Assembly (NCBI GenBank): GCA_001931905.2
Contig: MSJI02000474.1
Location: forward strand, 1-20,946
Origin: Cladosporium sp. IMV 00045
Lineage: Eukaryota > Ascomycota > Dothideomycetes > Cladosporiales > Cladosporiaceae
Length of the DNA: 20,946 bases
Direction of reading: 5' to 3'
Shown here: positions 1-8,962 of the stretch, piece by piece
Layout: every line of letters begins with the position of its first letter
How positions within the stretch are numbered: the first letter of the stretch is position 1
Position numbers and translations under genes: made by a program
The notes under the pieces: generated by a model
Told to the model about the DNA's origin: nothing
What the model saw: the letters and a program-made list of their open reading frames with translations, nothing else
Databases searched by the model: none

Positions 1-3000
1 CGAAGCGCCGTCAAGATCGATGCATACTGCTTGCCTGGCCGCGCCGAAGAGTTGCGGAATACAGCTTATCCCGTTCACATGATTATCGATTACTTCGGTG
101 TAATGTACGGTGGCTTCCCGTTCTCGGATTATCAACTTCTTTTTGTGGACGACCTCGCGCTCAACACTGTTCCAACGGCTGGCCTCTCTTTCTTCAATTC
201 AGACTTACTATTCCCGTACGAAATCTTGGAGCCACTTAACAGAAACTCGAAGATACTCATCCGTGCGGTCGCGGATCAGTGGATGGGCGTCAATGCAATT
301 CCGAAAGATCCGGAGGACGCCTGGATCGTTGCTGGTATCGCTGGTTACATGACGGATCAGTTCAGCAAGAAGCTGCTTGGCAACAACGAATATCGATGGA
401 CCCAGAAGCAAGCTGCGGACAAGGTATACGAACTCGATGTCGAAAGGCCATCACTCCAACAGCTCGGCTCCCTGCTTCACTTGGATCCAACAATCCGCGA
501 ATTCGTCGATCTCAAGTCAGCGCTTGTCCTTGCGATTCTCGACCGACGACTCATCAAGGCCAGTAGTTCTTCGGGTATCACCCGTATCATCAACAGAGTC
601 TTCCTGGACATCAAAACTGGCAAGCTCAACAATGGCGAGCTGTCCACTAGCGATTTTATGCGGACCTGCGAGAAGCTTGGGCATAACAAGCTCGAGTCTT
701 TCTTCAAGCAGTGGGTGTATTATGCAGGCTGTCCTATCTTCGACGTCAAACAGCGCTTCAACAAGAAGAAGCTTGTCGTTGAAATGACCATCACTCAGCG
801 CCAGGTTGAGCGTCTTACCAAGCCGGAGTTCGAGCCAGGTAACTTCATGCGGGAGATCAAAGAGCACGTGGGAGAAGTCTGGGCGCCCGAAGTCCAGCCT
901 GTCTTCACTGGACCAATGACCGTTCGCATTCACGAAGCTGACGGCACCCCGTACGAACATATCATCGACATCAAAGAGCAAGTAACAAAGTTGGACATCC
1001 CTTACAACACGAAATACAAGCGACTTAAGCGGTCAAGACGTCAGAAAGAACGCGCTTTGGCTACTGCTGGGGGCGAAGAAGGCGGTGGCGGCGGTGGCGG
1101 CGACGATTCGTTACTGTATTGTTTGGGTGACATTCTTGATACGCCGCAGGAAGTCGAGGACTGGAAACTCAAAGACTGGACCCCGGAGGAAGAGAACATG
1201 ATGGGGCAAGAGAGCTACGAATGGATTCGAATGGACGCCGACTTCGAATGGATTGGCAAAATCCACCTTCAGCTGCCGCTGTACATGTATGTCAGTCAGC
1301 TGCAACAGGACAGGGACCTTGTGGCCCAGTATGAGAGTGTGAAATACATTCAAAGCTGCGGTACGCACCAGACCAGCTTGAGTGTACTGGTTCGCACCTT
1401 GATGGACACACGATATTTCCACGGCATCAGAACGATAGCAGCCGATGCGATTGCCGTCATTGCTAAGAACAGTCTGCAAGAGGTTGGGCAATATCAGCTC
1501 GAGAAAGCATTCTCGGAGATGTTCTGTGTCGAGAATACCCACATGCCCAGGCCCAACGACTGGTCAAGCAGGATCAATTACATTTTACAATGCGCACTTC
1601 CCCAATCGATGGCCAAGCTGAGGGACGCTGACGGCAAAGTACCACTTGGCGTGAGGAAGTTCTTCGTCGACAAACTCAAGTTCAACGACAATTCGACAAA
1701 TGAATTCTCGGATGCGCACTACATCTCAATTCTGATGACGTGCCTTGCAGATTCCTTGGTAGTCTCACACCAGGAGCCTCAAGCTTCGTATACCTTCGAG
1801 TTCGGCGAAGATGAACCTATGGAAGTCGACCACAATCCTGATTCCGAATTCGAGAAAGAGGCGATCAGCGAGATAGAGCGCTACAGGCGTATCGATGAGT
1901 GGATCTCCACCTACCACAATATCTATTCCATGACAGCGATTGAGTGTCTCCAGAAGCTCACTCGGGCGAACATTGTCAAAGACAAGACAAGAGAGCTGCT
2001 GGAATACACCCGCGCCGAGAATGCAATTAATGTCCGCCTAGTCGCTTTCAGATGCCTCACAGAAACCGGAATCACGCGCAAAGTCTCTATGATGAGATAT
2101 CTTCTACACTCACTCGCCGATGACCGCTCCCCGGTCTTCCGCCAAGAACTCCTAACATGTTTTGGCGAAGCGTTGGGACATATCGCTCTGGGCGATGGTG
2201 ACTCTGACTCTGCCCCGGCTCCAGTTGCTAATGATAGTGGACTCGTACTAGAGCAAGAGGTCAATCATGAGCTTCGTCACCTGGAGGCAACCAGGAAGAC
2301 CACACCAGAGGGGGCGTTGGCAGCACTGAAGAATGCTCTTCAAGGAGAGCAAGGCTTTAACGAAGCGATCTGGTATGCAGCCACTGCGCCAAACTTGACA
2401 CTCGACGAAGTCGGTGCCATAGCCGACATTGCCGCTCTCATCTTTGATTCCAAGGTCTCGCTTGGTGTCATCGTCAGGTACCCGCGTCATTGGCGTGTTG
2501 TTCACGAAGGACGTGGCAAGGTCAGATTCACCAGCCATGGTGCATACCGGACAGCACCTAAGAAGGGACTACCGCTTGAAGACTGGTCAATTCTTCAAGA
2601 ACTCGGCCTTCAGTACAAGGGTCCTCTTGACGATGAGGTCAAGAGGAAGCAGGCTACAGAAAACGAAATCGCCGCTCTCAAGCTCAAACTCGAGCATGAA
2701 CAAAAGATGGCTGCCATAGAGGCTGCACGAGCGGCAGCTGCGGCGCAGAACCAGCAAACTGCCATGCCCCCTCCGACGACGCTCCCGACACCAGTGGCTG
2801 AAAAGTCAGGGCTCAAGCTTAGCTTGGCCAACCTCAACAAGCGCAAGCAGAGCAACTCCCTGACACCGAGAGAAGACAGTCCGAAAACACTGAAAGTCGC
2901 TCGACAACAGACACCAGGCGGCTCGTTGGGCAGCCCTGCTCCTCGTCCGAGTCCTAGCACCGTACCAAAGGGACGCAGGGGCTCCACACCTTCATCTGCA

Positions 3001-3534
3001 ACTCCTTCCTTCAAAAAGGCTGGCGGAAGCAAGATCGTAAGATTGAAACTGGGCAAGATGGGAAGTGCCCGGGCCACTTCTATTCTCTCAAAGGCCCCGA
3101 GGCCTAGGCCTCCCCCGGTGCGTCCTTCCAGCGTCTCAGCCGAGTCTAACGGTCGATCCGATACAATCAAGTTATCGACGCAACCGCGTCCAAAGCCCAA
3201 CGGAAGCAGTCAAGGCAGCACACTCGTCAGCCCGTCCAGCTTCACAGCATCGCCTAGCCAAGCACAGTCTCTCAACCTGGGCGGTTTCCGGTCTTTTGGT
3301 CCGACCGAACCAGCAGCAGAGCCCAAACCGACTATCAAACGGGAACCTGGGGTCGAGCCAAAGTCTTCGACGAACGGCACAGCAACGAAACTCAGCACAA
3401 GCGCTGCTTCCAGCTCTGCGCCTTCTCCGACGAGTACGGCACCAGGTGGTGGCTCAAGCATGGGCCCGCCCAAGAAGAAGCTTACCCTGAAGTTGGGACA
3501 GAAGAAGTCCGGTTCGGGTGGTAGCCCGGAGTGA
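1..3534 (+). CDS. TAF2: TFIID subunit 2 (TAF2), 5'-truncated
   Basis: TAF2 is the large TFIID subunit that contacts initiator DNA and helps place RNA polymerase II at core promoters. The reading frame is open from base 1, so the N-terminal part is outside the window; what remains is about 1177 residues ending at TGA 3532-3534. The left part matches the non-catalytic M1-aminopeptidase-like region of TAF2. The central part carries the family block around SLLYCLGD, WIRMDADFEWI and QLQQDRDLVAQYESV (about bases 1108-1350), followed by an alpha-solenoid region to about base 2700. The last 270 residues are a Pro/Ser/Lys-rich disordered tail with three short basic-hydrophobic motifs (LKLSLANL, KIVRLKLGK, KKKLTLKLG). 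A seven-glycine run (1081-1101) lies in a loop. No intron is needed. Identity is confident; the missing start is only a window-edge effect. Confidence 0.93.
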   Translation, partial: RSAVKIDAYCLPGRAEELRNTAYPVHMIIDYFGVMYGGFPFSDYQLLFVDDLALNTVPTAGLSFFNSDLLFPYEILEPLNRNSKILIRAVADQWMGVNAIPKDPEDAWIVAGIAGYMTDQFSKKLLGNNEYRWTQKQAADKVYELDVERPSLQQLGSLLHLDPTIREFVDLKSALVLAILDRRLIKASSSSGITRIINRVFLDIKTGKLNNGELSTSDFMRTCEKLGHNKLESFFKQWVYYAGCPIFDVKQRFNKKKLVVEMTITQRQVERLTKPEFEPGNFMREIKEHVGEVWAPEVQPVFTGPMTVRIHEADGTPYEHIIDIKEQVTKLDIPYNTKYKRLKRSRRQKERALATAGGEEGGGGGGGDDSLLYCLGDILDTPQEVEDWKLKDWTPEEENMMGQESYEWIRMDADFEWIGKIHLQLPLYMYVSQLQQDRDLVAQYESVKYIQSCGTHQTSLSVLVRTLMDTRYFHGIRTIAADAIAVIAKNSLQEVGQYQLEKAFSEMFCVENTHMPRPNDWSSRINYILQCALPQSMAKLRDADGKVPLGVRKFFVDKLKFNDNSTNEFSDAHYISILMTCLADSLVVSHQEPQASYTFEFGEDEPMEVDHNPDSEFEKEAISEIERYRRIDEWISTYHNIYSMTAIECLQKLTRANIVKDKTRELLEYTRAENAINVRLVAFRCLTETGITRKVSMMRYLLHSLADDRSPVFRQELLTCFGEALGHIALGDGDSDSAPAPVANDSGLVLEQEVNHELRHLEATRKTTPEGALAALKNALQGEQGFNEAIWYAATAPNLTLDEVGAIADIAALIFDSKVSLGVIVRYPRHWRVVHEGRGKVRFTSHGAYRTAPKKGLPLEDWSILQELGLQYKGPLDDEVKRKQATENEIAALKLKLEHEQKMAAIEAARAAAAAQNQQTAMPPPTTLPTPVAEKSGLKLSLANLNKRKQSNSLTPREDSPKTLKVARQQTPGGSLGSPAPRPSPSTVPKGRRGSTPSSATPSFKKAGGSKIVRLKLGKMGSARATSILSKAPRPRPPPVRPSSVSAESNGRSDTIKLSTQPRPKPNGSSQGSTLVSPSSFTASPSQAQSLNLGGFRSFGPTEPAAEPKPTIKREPGVEPKSSTNGTATKLSTSAASSSAPSPTSTAPGGGSSMGPPKKKLTLKLGQKKSGSGGSPE

Positions 3535-3549
3535 TGTTCTCAGAGATCA

Positions 3550-3579
3550 TAGGGTAAAGGCTAGGGTTAAGGCTAGGGT
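3550..3579 (+). repeat. Telomere-like 12-bp tandem repeat in TAF2 3' flank
   Basis: About two and a half copies of a 12-bp unit, TAGGGTAAAGGC, TAGGGTTAAGGC and then TAGGGT, start 16 bp after the TAF2 stop codon. The middle copy contains the canonical telomere hexamer in permuted form (TAGGGT/TTAAGG). It lies in the probable 3' UTR of TAF2, inside the 369-bp TAF2-TEL2 convergent spacer (3535-3903), in which I see no gene. Confidence 0.6.
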
Positions 3580-3903
3580 CACAGGGTCACGAGCGATTCT
3601 AGAGAAAAATGGCAAAACGAAAATATGGGTGGGAATGGAGGATCAATGGTCTTTATTGTTTTTAGCGCGGTGTTGGTCGGGTCGACTATGGGTCTCCTTT
3701 CTTTCCAGCGAGTAGGCTAGGAGTGTATTATCTGAACATATGCGTGCAACAATGCCACGCACCTATGCTTCATGAATGTGAGAGATCACGGCTGTCTTAA
3801 GTACCCAAATACATCCCAGTGATGTGGAATGCAAGCTGAACGCCACGAATGAAAAGCCATAGTTGTCCGAGCATCCTTTGCATTGCCAAACCACAGTACA
3901 TCT

Positions 3904-6900
3904 CTACATCCCAATCATATCACCCATCAGCAATTTCCGATGCGCCTCAATTACCTCACCAGTCTTCACCAGCACAGCAGCAGCCAATGTACGCACCTTG
4001 GCCTCCTCCCCTTGTCCCTCTTGCTGCACCAGCCTCCCTTCACCCGTGCGCTCGAAAACCATATCAGCCCACTGCTGCGTTTCAATGAGCTGCTTCGAAT
4101 GTATCTGAGCAATCTGCTGCTTGTCCTCGTTGATTTCCATTACAGTCAGCAGAGCGAAAAGCAGCGCCTCGAGCACCGTGACATCGCCCACCGCTCGCAC
4201 TCGCAGCGACAGCAGGAAATCCCAGAAATCAGCGCTGAGCTGGGATATATTCAGCGTCGCCGGTCCGGAGGCGTGGAAGAGCAACGCAAGTGTTTTGATC
4301 AACGTCACGAGAAGGAAACGCGTGGTGCTCCAGACGCTGCCGGAGCCGTAGGCGGTGATTTCCTGCTGGAAGCGGTTGAGGAGAGGGTAGAAGTAGGCTT
4401 CTGGGAAGATCTTCGCGAGCTGGTTCGGGGCCGGTTTGCGCTTTGTGCGCTCTACCGACATGCGGCTGGAAAAGGTGCGGACTTTCACGGCGTTGAGGTG
4501 GGCTGTGCTTTTGTCGGCGGCTTCGAGGGCCATGGGTTGGAGGAGGGAGGTTTCGAGTGACTTTTGGGCGGATTCGAGGCGGTTGGATGGTTGTGAGGGG
4601 GATGAGGAGCTGTATAGGGCGTGGAGATGTGGTGGCAATTTCTTGCTGGGGAAAGATGTGTCTGGCATGGCGGGGTTGAGGCCATCCTGCTCTTTGAGTC
4701 CGGCGAGTTCACGACCGCTGAGGCCCAGCGCTGTGAGCATGACGCAGCGCTGGGCGATGGAGAATTCGCCAGCGAATGCTTGACGGCTGAGCCAGGGTGC
4801 GATGGCGGAAGCGTCGCTGAGTATGACTGCTATCAAGGCTTGAAGGCGAAGCTCGTCAAAGCTTTCAGTGTCGAACGGGTCTTGGAGCCCGCTCAAGATG
4901 CGAGCCAGCTCTTCAGCGTGATCTGATACCTCGCGCCCGAAATTCGTTTTCCGTCTGATCAAAGGTGCGGCGTGTTTCATGCCCAGTTGAAAGCGGTCGT
5001 GCTTTTCCGAGTCTCGCAGCATTCCCATGAGGTCTCGTATGTATACGGGAGGACGGACTTTGTCGCGGTTGACGAGGGTAGCATCCTCATTGCTGTCTTC
5101 TGCGTCGCTATCTGGCTTAGCGTAGGGTTTCAGGTCGTCATCGTCATCCTCCTCGGTATCAGTGATCTCAGCAATACGATCTCCTTCGATTTCAGTTTGT
5201 TTCTTCTGTGGTGGTCTTAGTGGACCAAATGTGGGCTTTCCATCGATTTCAGGCATTTTCCGTGGCTGGGTGGCTTTTTCTTTCCTTTGCCGCGTACTAG
5301 GAGGTTTCTCTGCAATCAATTTTCGGAAGTCATCCAGAGTGCCGAGTTCGTCGTTGATGTTGATGAGCCCTGTGTACCATTTGGCATCTTGACTTTGCAT
5401 TTCGTCGACGCCAAAGTTGAGCTTTGAGCCTTCTTTGTCCACCATGCTTGATAGAGCTGTCCCCATGACCATCCCCAGCCAGCGAGCACGAGGATTTGAT
5501 GCATCAAGTCTATTACTCACGCCTTGCATGTGTCCGGAAGAGCGTGCGGTCATCAATAGAGCCATTGGTGCCCTTCGGTGAACATATCCTGCTGCGATAA
5601 GCAAAACCTGTGCGAGTGATTCTTGTTGCAGTATCGGTCCATGTTTAATGAACATCTGGTCTCCAAAGCCCCTTAGTCCTTTCTCTACAAGACCATCGAG
5701 CTCGTCAGGAGTATCTGCCGCCAGCGTTGCAACGCTGGCGCGGATCACAGCATGAGATAGAGACGAAACAAGGGCTGCATCGCTTAGTAGGGTCGCCAAG
5801 TATTGCTGCAACGAACTATCGTCCTGGGAAATCCTATGCAAAAATATCGCCGTGGCACTTGCTCTGTTAGCCTGTTGCGGCACGCTCGCACCATCTGTTG
5901 AGGTCGTAAGATCCATACTGGAAAGCCACTTCATTGTATGGTCGAGATAACGGCGCTTCGAAAATCCTTGCAACTTGCTCAGGAGATATTTCAGCCCATC
6001 GAAGGATTCGTCAATGACTGGAGTAGTTCCTTGGAGCAATGTTGCGTGAAGGGCCTTGACCAAAGAAATAGGATGCCCAAGACTGAGAGCTCGAGTAAGT
6101 AGGGTAGCAAGAGCTCGATGTTGTTCGTGATGTGATTTAGGGTTGGGTATGTTGAGACAAAGCGCAATGTTCCTGCCTAACCAAGCCGTGTATTCATGGC
6201 CACTTGCAGCAGGTGACCTCGCCGAATCAACGCCATTTGAGCGTAGAACGTCTTCGGCCTCTGCCAGAACATTGACGACTTTTCCAGATCCTATCAGGTT
6301 GGTGTATTCTTTCCAGGCCAAGCCTTGCTTGATCTGCTCGCTTGTGATTTGCTGTAACGCAACCAACGTCTGTGACACTCTGTCTTCAGTAGTGAAAAGC
6401 GCATTCGCCACATCAAAAAGAGGTTGCACGGTTCGGGTAAGCTCTTGAGCTTTTGATGTCTTGATTTGCTGGACTGTGAGCTGGATCTTCGCGATCACAC
6501 TGTTTTGTCCCGCCACGCTGGAAACGCATGCCGTAAGCAAGGCTCGATCTTGGGTGTCAAACGCCGGCCAGAATGTCGGGATGATTGAGGAAACAACGGT
6601 ATTGATGATTTGAGCAGCCAACGGACTCGGAGCATGCAGACTGAACGCCTTCTCAAATCCATTCGCAGAAGCTAGTTTTTCCAAGGTCGAGAGAAGGCTG
6701 TCTGTGTCAGGCTCTGAACGAAGCAGTTGTAAAGCCTCTTCTGGTTGTTCAATGTTTGAAACATCGAATTTGATGGCTGGTCGAACGGGGAGACTCTGCT
6801 TTGGTTCTTTTGTAACCAGGCTCGGATCCTTGACAGTGGGATTTCTTATCTCTACCGCGTTCAAATGTGCTGCTGGCTTCGGGCTGTTGTCGTTGCGGTC

Positions 6901-6933
6901 GATGTCGCTCACAACCGTCCATATATTACTCAT
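3904..6933 (-). CDS. TEL2: Telomere length regulation protein Tel2 (TELO2 family)
   Basis: Tel2 is the core of the TTT complex (Tel2-Tti1-Tti2), which works with Hsp90 and R2TP to fold and stabilise PI3K-like kinases such as TOR, ATM and ATR. The product is about 1009 residues. An N-terminal helical-repeat region is followed by an acidic linker around residues 600-617, with a six-Asp run and DSDAEDSNED. The conserved Tel2 domain then starts at DKVRPPVYIRDLMGML and runs through KTNFGREVSDHAEELARIL and LRLQALIAVILSDASAIAPW. The start at ATG 6931-6933 (MSNIWTVVSD) was chosen because the frame beyond it, up to an ATG at 7072-7074, reads as low-complexity leader and would leave only 169 bp to the divergent UBA3. 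If the upstream ATG is used the protein gains 47 residues. No intron is needed. It converges on TAF2 and diverges from UBA3. Confidence 0.9.
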   Translation of the reverse strand: MSNIWTVVSDIDRNDNSPKPAAHLNAVEIRNPTVKDPSLVTKEPKQSLPVRPAIKFDVSNIEQPEEALQLLRSEPDTDSLLSTLEKLASANGFEKAFSLHAPSPLAAQIINTVVSSIIPTFWPAFDTQDRALLTACVSSVAGQNSVIAKIQLTVQQIKTSKAQELTRTVQPLFDVANALFTTEDRVSQTLVALQQITSEQIKQGLAWKEYTNLIGSGKVVNVLAEAEDVLRSNGVDSARSPAASGHEYTAWLGRNIALCLNIPNPKSHHEQHRALATLLTRALSLGHPISLVKALHATLLQGTTPVIDESFDGLKYLLSKLQGFSKRRYLDHTMKWLSSMDLTTSTDGASVPQQANRASATAIFLHRISQDDSSLQQYLATLLSDAALVSSLSHAVIRASVATLAADTPDELDGLVEKGLRGFGDQMFIKHGPILQQESLAQVLLIAAGYVHRRAPMALLMTARSSGHMQGVSNRLDASNPRARWLGMVMGTALSSMVDKEGSKLNFGVDEMQSQDAKWYTGLININDELGTLDDFRKLIAEKPPSTRQRKEKATQPRKMPEIDGKPTFGPLRPPQKKQTEIEGDRIAEITDTEEDDDDDLKPYAKPDSDAEDSNEDATLVNRDKVRPPVYIRDLMGMLRDSEKHDRFQLGMKHAAPLIRRKTNFGREVSDHAEELARILSGLQDPFDTESFDELRLQALIAVILSDASAIAPWLSRQAFAGEFSIAQRCVMLTALGLSGRELAGLKEQDGLNPAMPDTSFPSKKLPPHLHALYSSSSPSQPSNRLESAQKSLETSLLQPMALEAADKSTAHLNAVKVRTFSSRMSVERTKRKPAPNQLAKIFPEAYFYPLLNRFQQEITAYGSGSVWSTTRFLLVTLIKTLALLFHASGPATLNISQLSADFWDFLLSLRVRAVGDVTVLEALLFALLTVMEINEDKQQIAQIHSKQLIETQQWADMVFERTGEGRLVQQEGQGEEAKVRTLAAAVLVKTGEVIEAHRKLLMGDMIGM

Positions 6934-7243
6934 CGTCTCTGCAAGTCCAGCATTACCGAAGCTAAAAGGTGGAAATAAACGACTATGTCTTGATAGAGGT
7001 ATGGGCAAATTGGAGGCTGAACGTTGGCGTTGCTGGTTATGCACGAATTCGAGCCCTGCATAACTCAGGCGCATTATTTCACCCCGCCCTCCGCGCCAAA
7101 CGCTGGTGATGATCTCACAGCTGCCTTGCCTCTAGCTGGGGTCGCATTGATTGTAGCTGAAGCTCCAACTCGCGTTTACTTCTATTTTCCTTTGTCACAA
7201 GCATACACCACTACATCGACCGAACAGACCTTCTCGTGCGAAT
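6934..7243. promoter_or_regulatory. Divergent TEL2/UBA3 promoter region
   Basis: This 310-bp space separates the head-to-head starts of TEL2 (minus) and UBA3 (plus), so both promoters must lie here. A GC-box-like CCCCGCCC at 7083-7090 and GCGCCAAA at 7093-7100 (reverse complement TTTGGCGC, an E2F-type core) sit near the middle. A pyrimidine-rich stretch precedes the UBA3 ATG. No clear TATA box was seen. Promoter function is inferred from gene arrangement. Confidence 0.6.
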
Positions 7244-8618
7244 ATGGCAGCAACCATGCCGCCGGTCACCAACGGAGCAGGCGATGAGGGCAGAGCCAAA
7301 TGGAAGCATCTCGACAGCTTCCTCTCTCGTCCAGGCGCCTATTCCGACCCAGACGAGTTCATTCCTGGAGAAGCTCCTATCAAGAATATCAGCGAGATCG
7401 CACAAGTACTTGTGATCGGTGCCGGCGGACTGGGTTGCGAGATCCTCAAGAACCTGGCGCTCTCCGGGTTCCGCAACATTCACGTAATCGACATGGACAC
7501 TATCGACGTGTCGAATCTCAATCGCCAGTTTCTATTCCGCGCGAAGGATGTTGGAAAACCAAAAGCTAGTGTGGCGGCGGAGTTTGTCATGAAGAGAGTA
7601 CCGGGTTGCAAGATCACACCGTTCGTCGGCAAGATTCAGGATAAGGTAGGAGAGCATGTGTGGATACCACCAGCAAGGTAAGAGAGGCTGACAACTGTCA
7701 TAGGATGAGGACTATTACAAACAATTCAACGTGGTCATCTGCGGTCTGGACAGTATTGAGGCACGTCGCTGGATCAACGCGACCTTGGTCGACATGGTTG
7801 ACATCGAAGACCCCGACTCGCTCAAGCCACTGATCGATGGCGGCACGGAAGGTTTCAAAGGTCAGGCTCGTGTCATTCTTCCGACAATGACATCCTGCAT
7901 TGAATGTCAGCTTGATATGCACGCTCCTCGCGCAGCTGTACCTCTCTGCACACTTGCGACAATTCCACGCCAGCCACAGCACTGCATTGAATGGGCACAC
8001 ATCATCAAATGGGAAGAGGAGCGAAAAGACATTCAGCTCGACACAGACGAGCCTGAGCATATAACATGGCTGTACACGAAGGCTCTGGACCGCGCCAAAG
8101 AGTTTGGGATCCAGGGCGTCACGTACAGTATGACACAAGGCGTGGTCAAGAACATCATCCCTGCCATCGCCTCCACCAACGCAATCATTGCCGCAAGCTG
8201 CTGCAACGAGGCCTTCAAACTTCTCAGTGCTTCCGCGCCTCCACTCGGCATGCCTGGCACCAACAACTACATGCAATACACTGGCGATGCAGGCGTTTAC
8301 ACATTCACATTTGAGCACCAAAAGAAAGACGATTGTCCCGTTTGTGGTAATCTGCCGAAGGACCTCTCGGTCAACCCTGAGCAGACACTGGAGGAATTGG
8401 TGGAGATCTTTGCTACTCGTCCCGACAGTCAACTCAAGAAGCCCACGCTCACCACGTCAGACAAGTCTCTCTACTTCTCCTCGCCGCCCAGCTTGGAGGA
8501 GCAGACGCGACATAATCTCAAACGGAAAATCAAGGACTTACTCAACGATGGAGATGAGCTCGCGGTTGCGGATCCTGCGTATACCATCACCTTCAGGTAC
8601 ACGGTGCACTTCTCGTGA
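7244..8618 (+). CDS. UBA3: NEDD8-activating enzyme E1 catalytic subunit (Uba3), two exons
   Basis: With its partner Ula1/APPBP1, Uba3 adenylates NEDD8/Rub1, takes it as a thioester and passes it to Ubc12, which modifies cullins. Exons 7244-7645 and 7704-8618 join as [14 protein letters not shown] and give 438 residues, close to the family norm. Visible features are the nucleotide-binding loop [12 protein letters not shown] (from residue 59), the [17 protein letters not shown] block with its Asp and Arg ATP contacts, the SIEARRWIN block, the catalytic Cys216 in [11 protein letters not shown], zinc-binding cysteine pairs CIEC and CPVC, and a C-terminal ubiquitin-fold region ending [11 protein letters not shown], which resembles the end of human UBA3. 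The start is ATG 7244; a second in-frame ATG lies four codons on. Nothing catalytic is missing. Confidence 0.95.
7646..7703 (+). other. UBA3: UBA3 intron (58 bp)
   Basis: The donor is GTAGGA, the acceptor CATAG, and a branch site CTGAC lies at 7688-7692, about 11 nt before the acceptor. Splicing is phase 0 and restores the conserved KIQD...[11 protein letters not shown] block. A nearby GTAAGA at 7678 would shift the frame away from the homologous sequence, so it was not chosen. Confidence 0.88.
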
Positions 8619-8962
8619 GAACAAATCCTGCTGAGGTGGAGTTTGCTGTGGCTCATCTTATTGAGCATAAGGTTTTGCATGCATAGCGATAGGCGTTTAC
8701 GGATGACTTGAAGAAGCTGGGCAGACGCCGGCGGCCAGTGCAGTGATCATGATTATACAAAAGACATAGGTGAAACTTTACGAATCCGCACAAATCATCT
8801 ACATTTTCCCAAACCTCAATTTTATCAGACGGACGGTACTCGTCTTGCTTGAATGCACGAGGCTTGTCCCTCTCCGACGCCAAGCCAGCTTCACATCAAC
8901 GTCATTTGCTTCTCAAAAATTGTACCGATACAGATCAACCCCTCCAAGCAAGGCATACAAAC
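8619..8962 (+). promoter_or_regulatory. UBA3-MDE1 intergenic region: UBA3 3' end and MDE1 promoter/leader
   Basis: These 344 bp must hold the UBA3 terminator and the MDE1 promoter. No gene is evident. An ATG at 8853-8855, out of frame with MDE1, opens a 60-codon frame running past the MDE1 start. The last 100 bases are pyrimidine- and A-rich, like a fungal 5' leader, and the MDE1 ATG sits in a good context (CAAACATGGCC). No Gcn4 site (TGACTC) or CACGTG was found here. Confidence 0.5.

Noticed and set aside
3518..3715. 65-codon ORF after TAF2
   Set aside because: It overlaps the TAF2 end in another frame and translates the telomere-like repeat; nothing protein-like.
7678..7683. GTAAGA as UBA3 donor site
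   Set aside because: It matches the donor consensus better, but splicing there shifts the frame and destroys the conserved Uba3 sequence after the junction.
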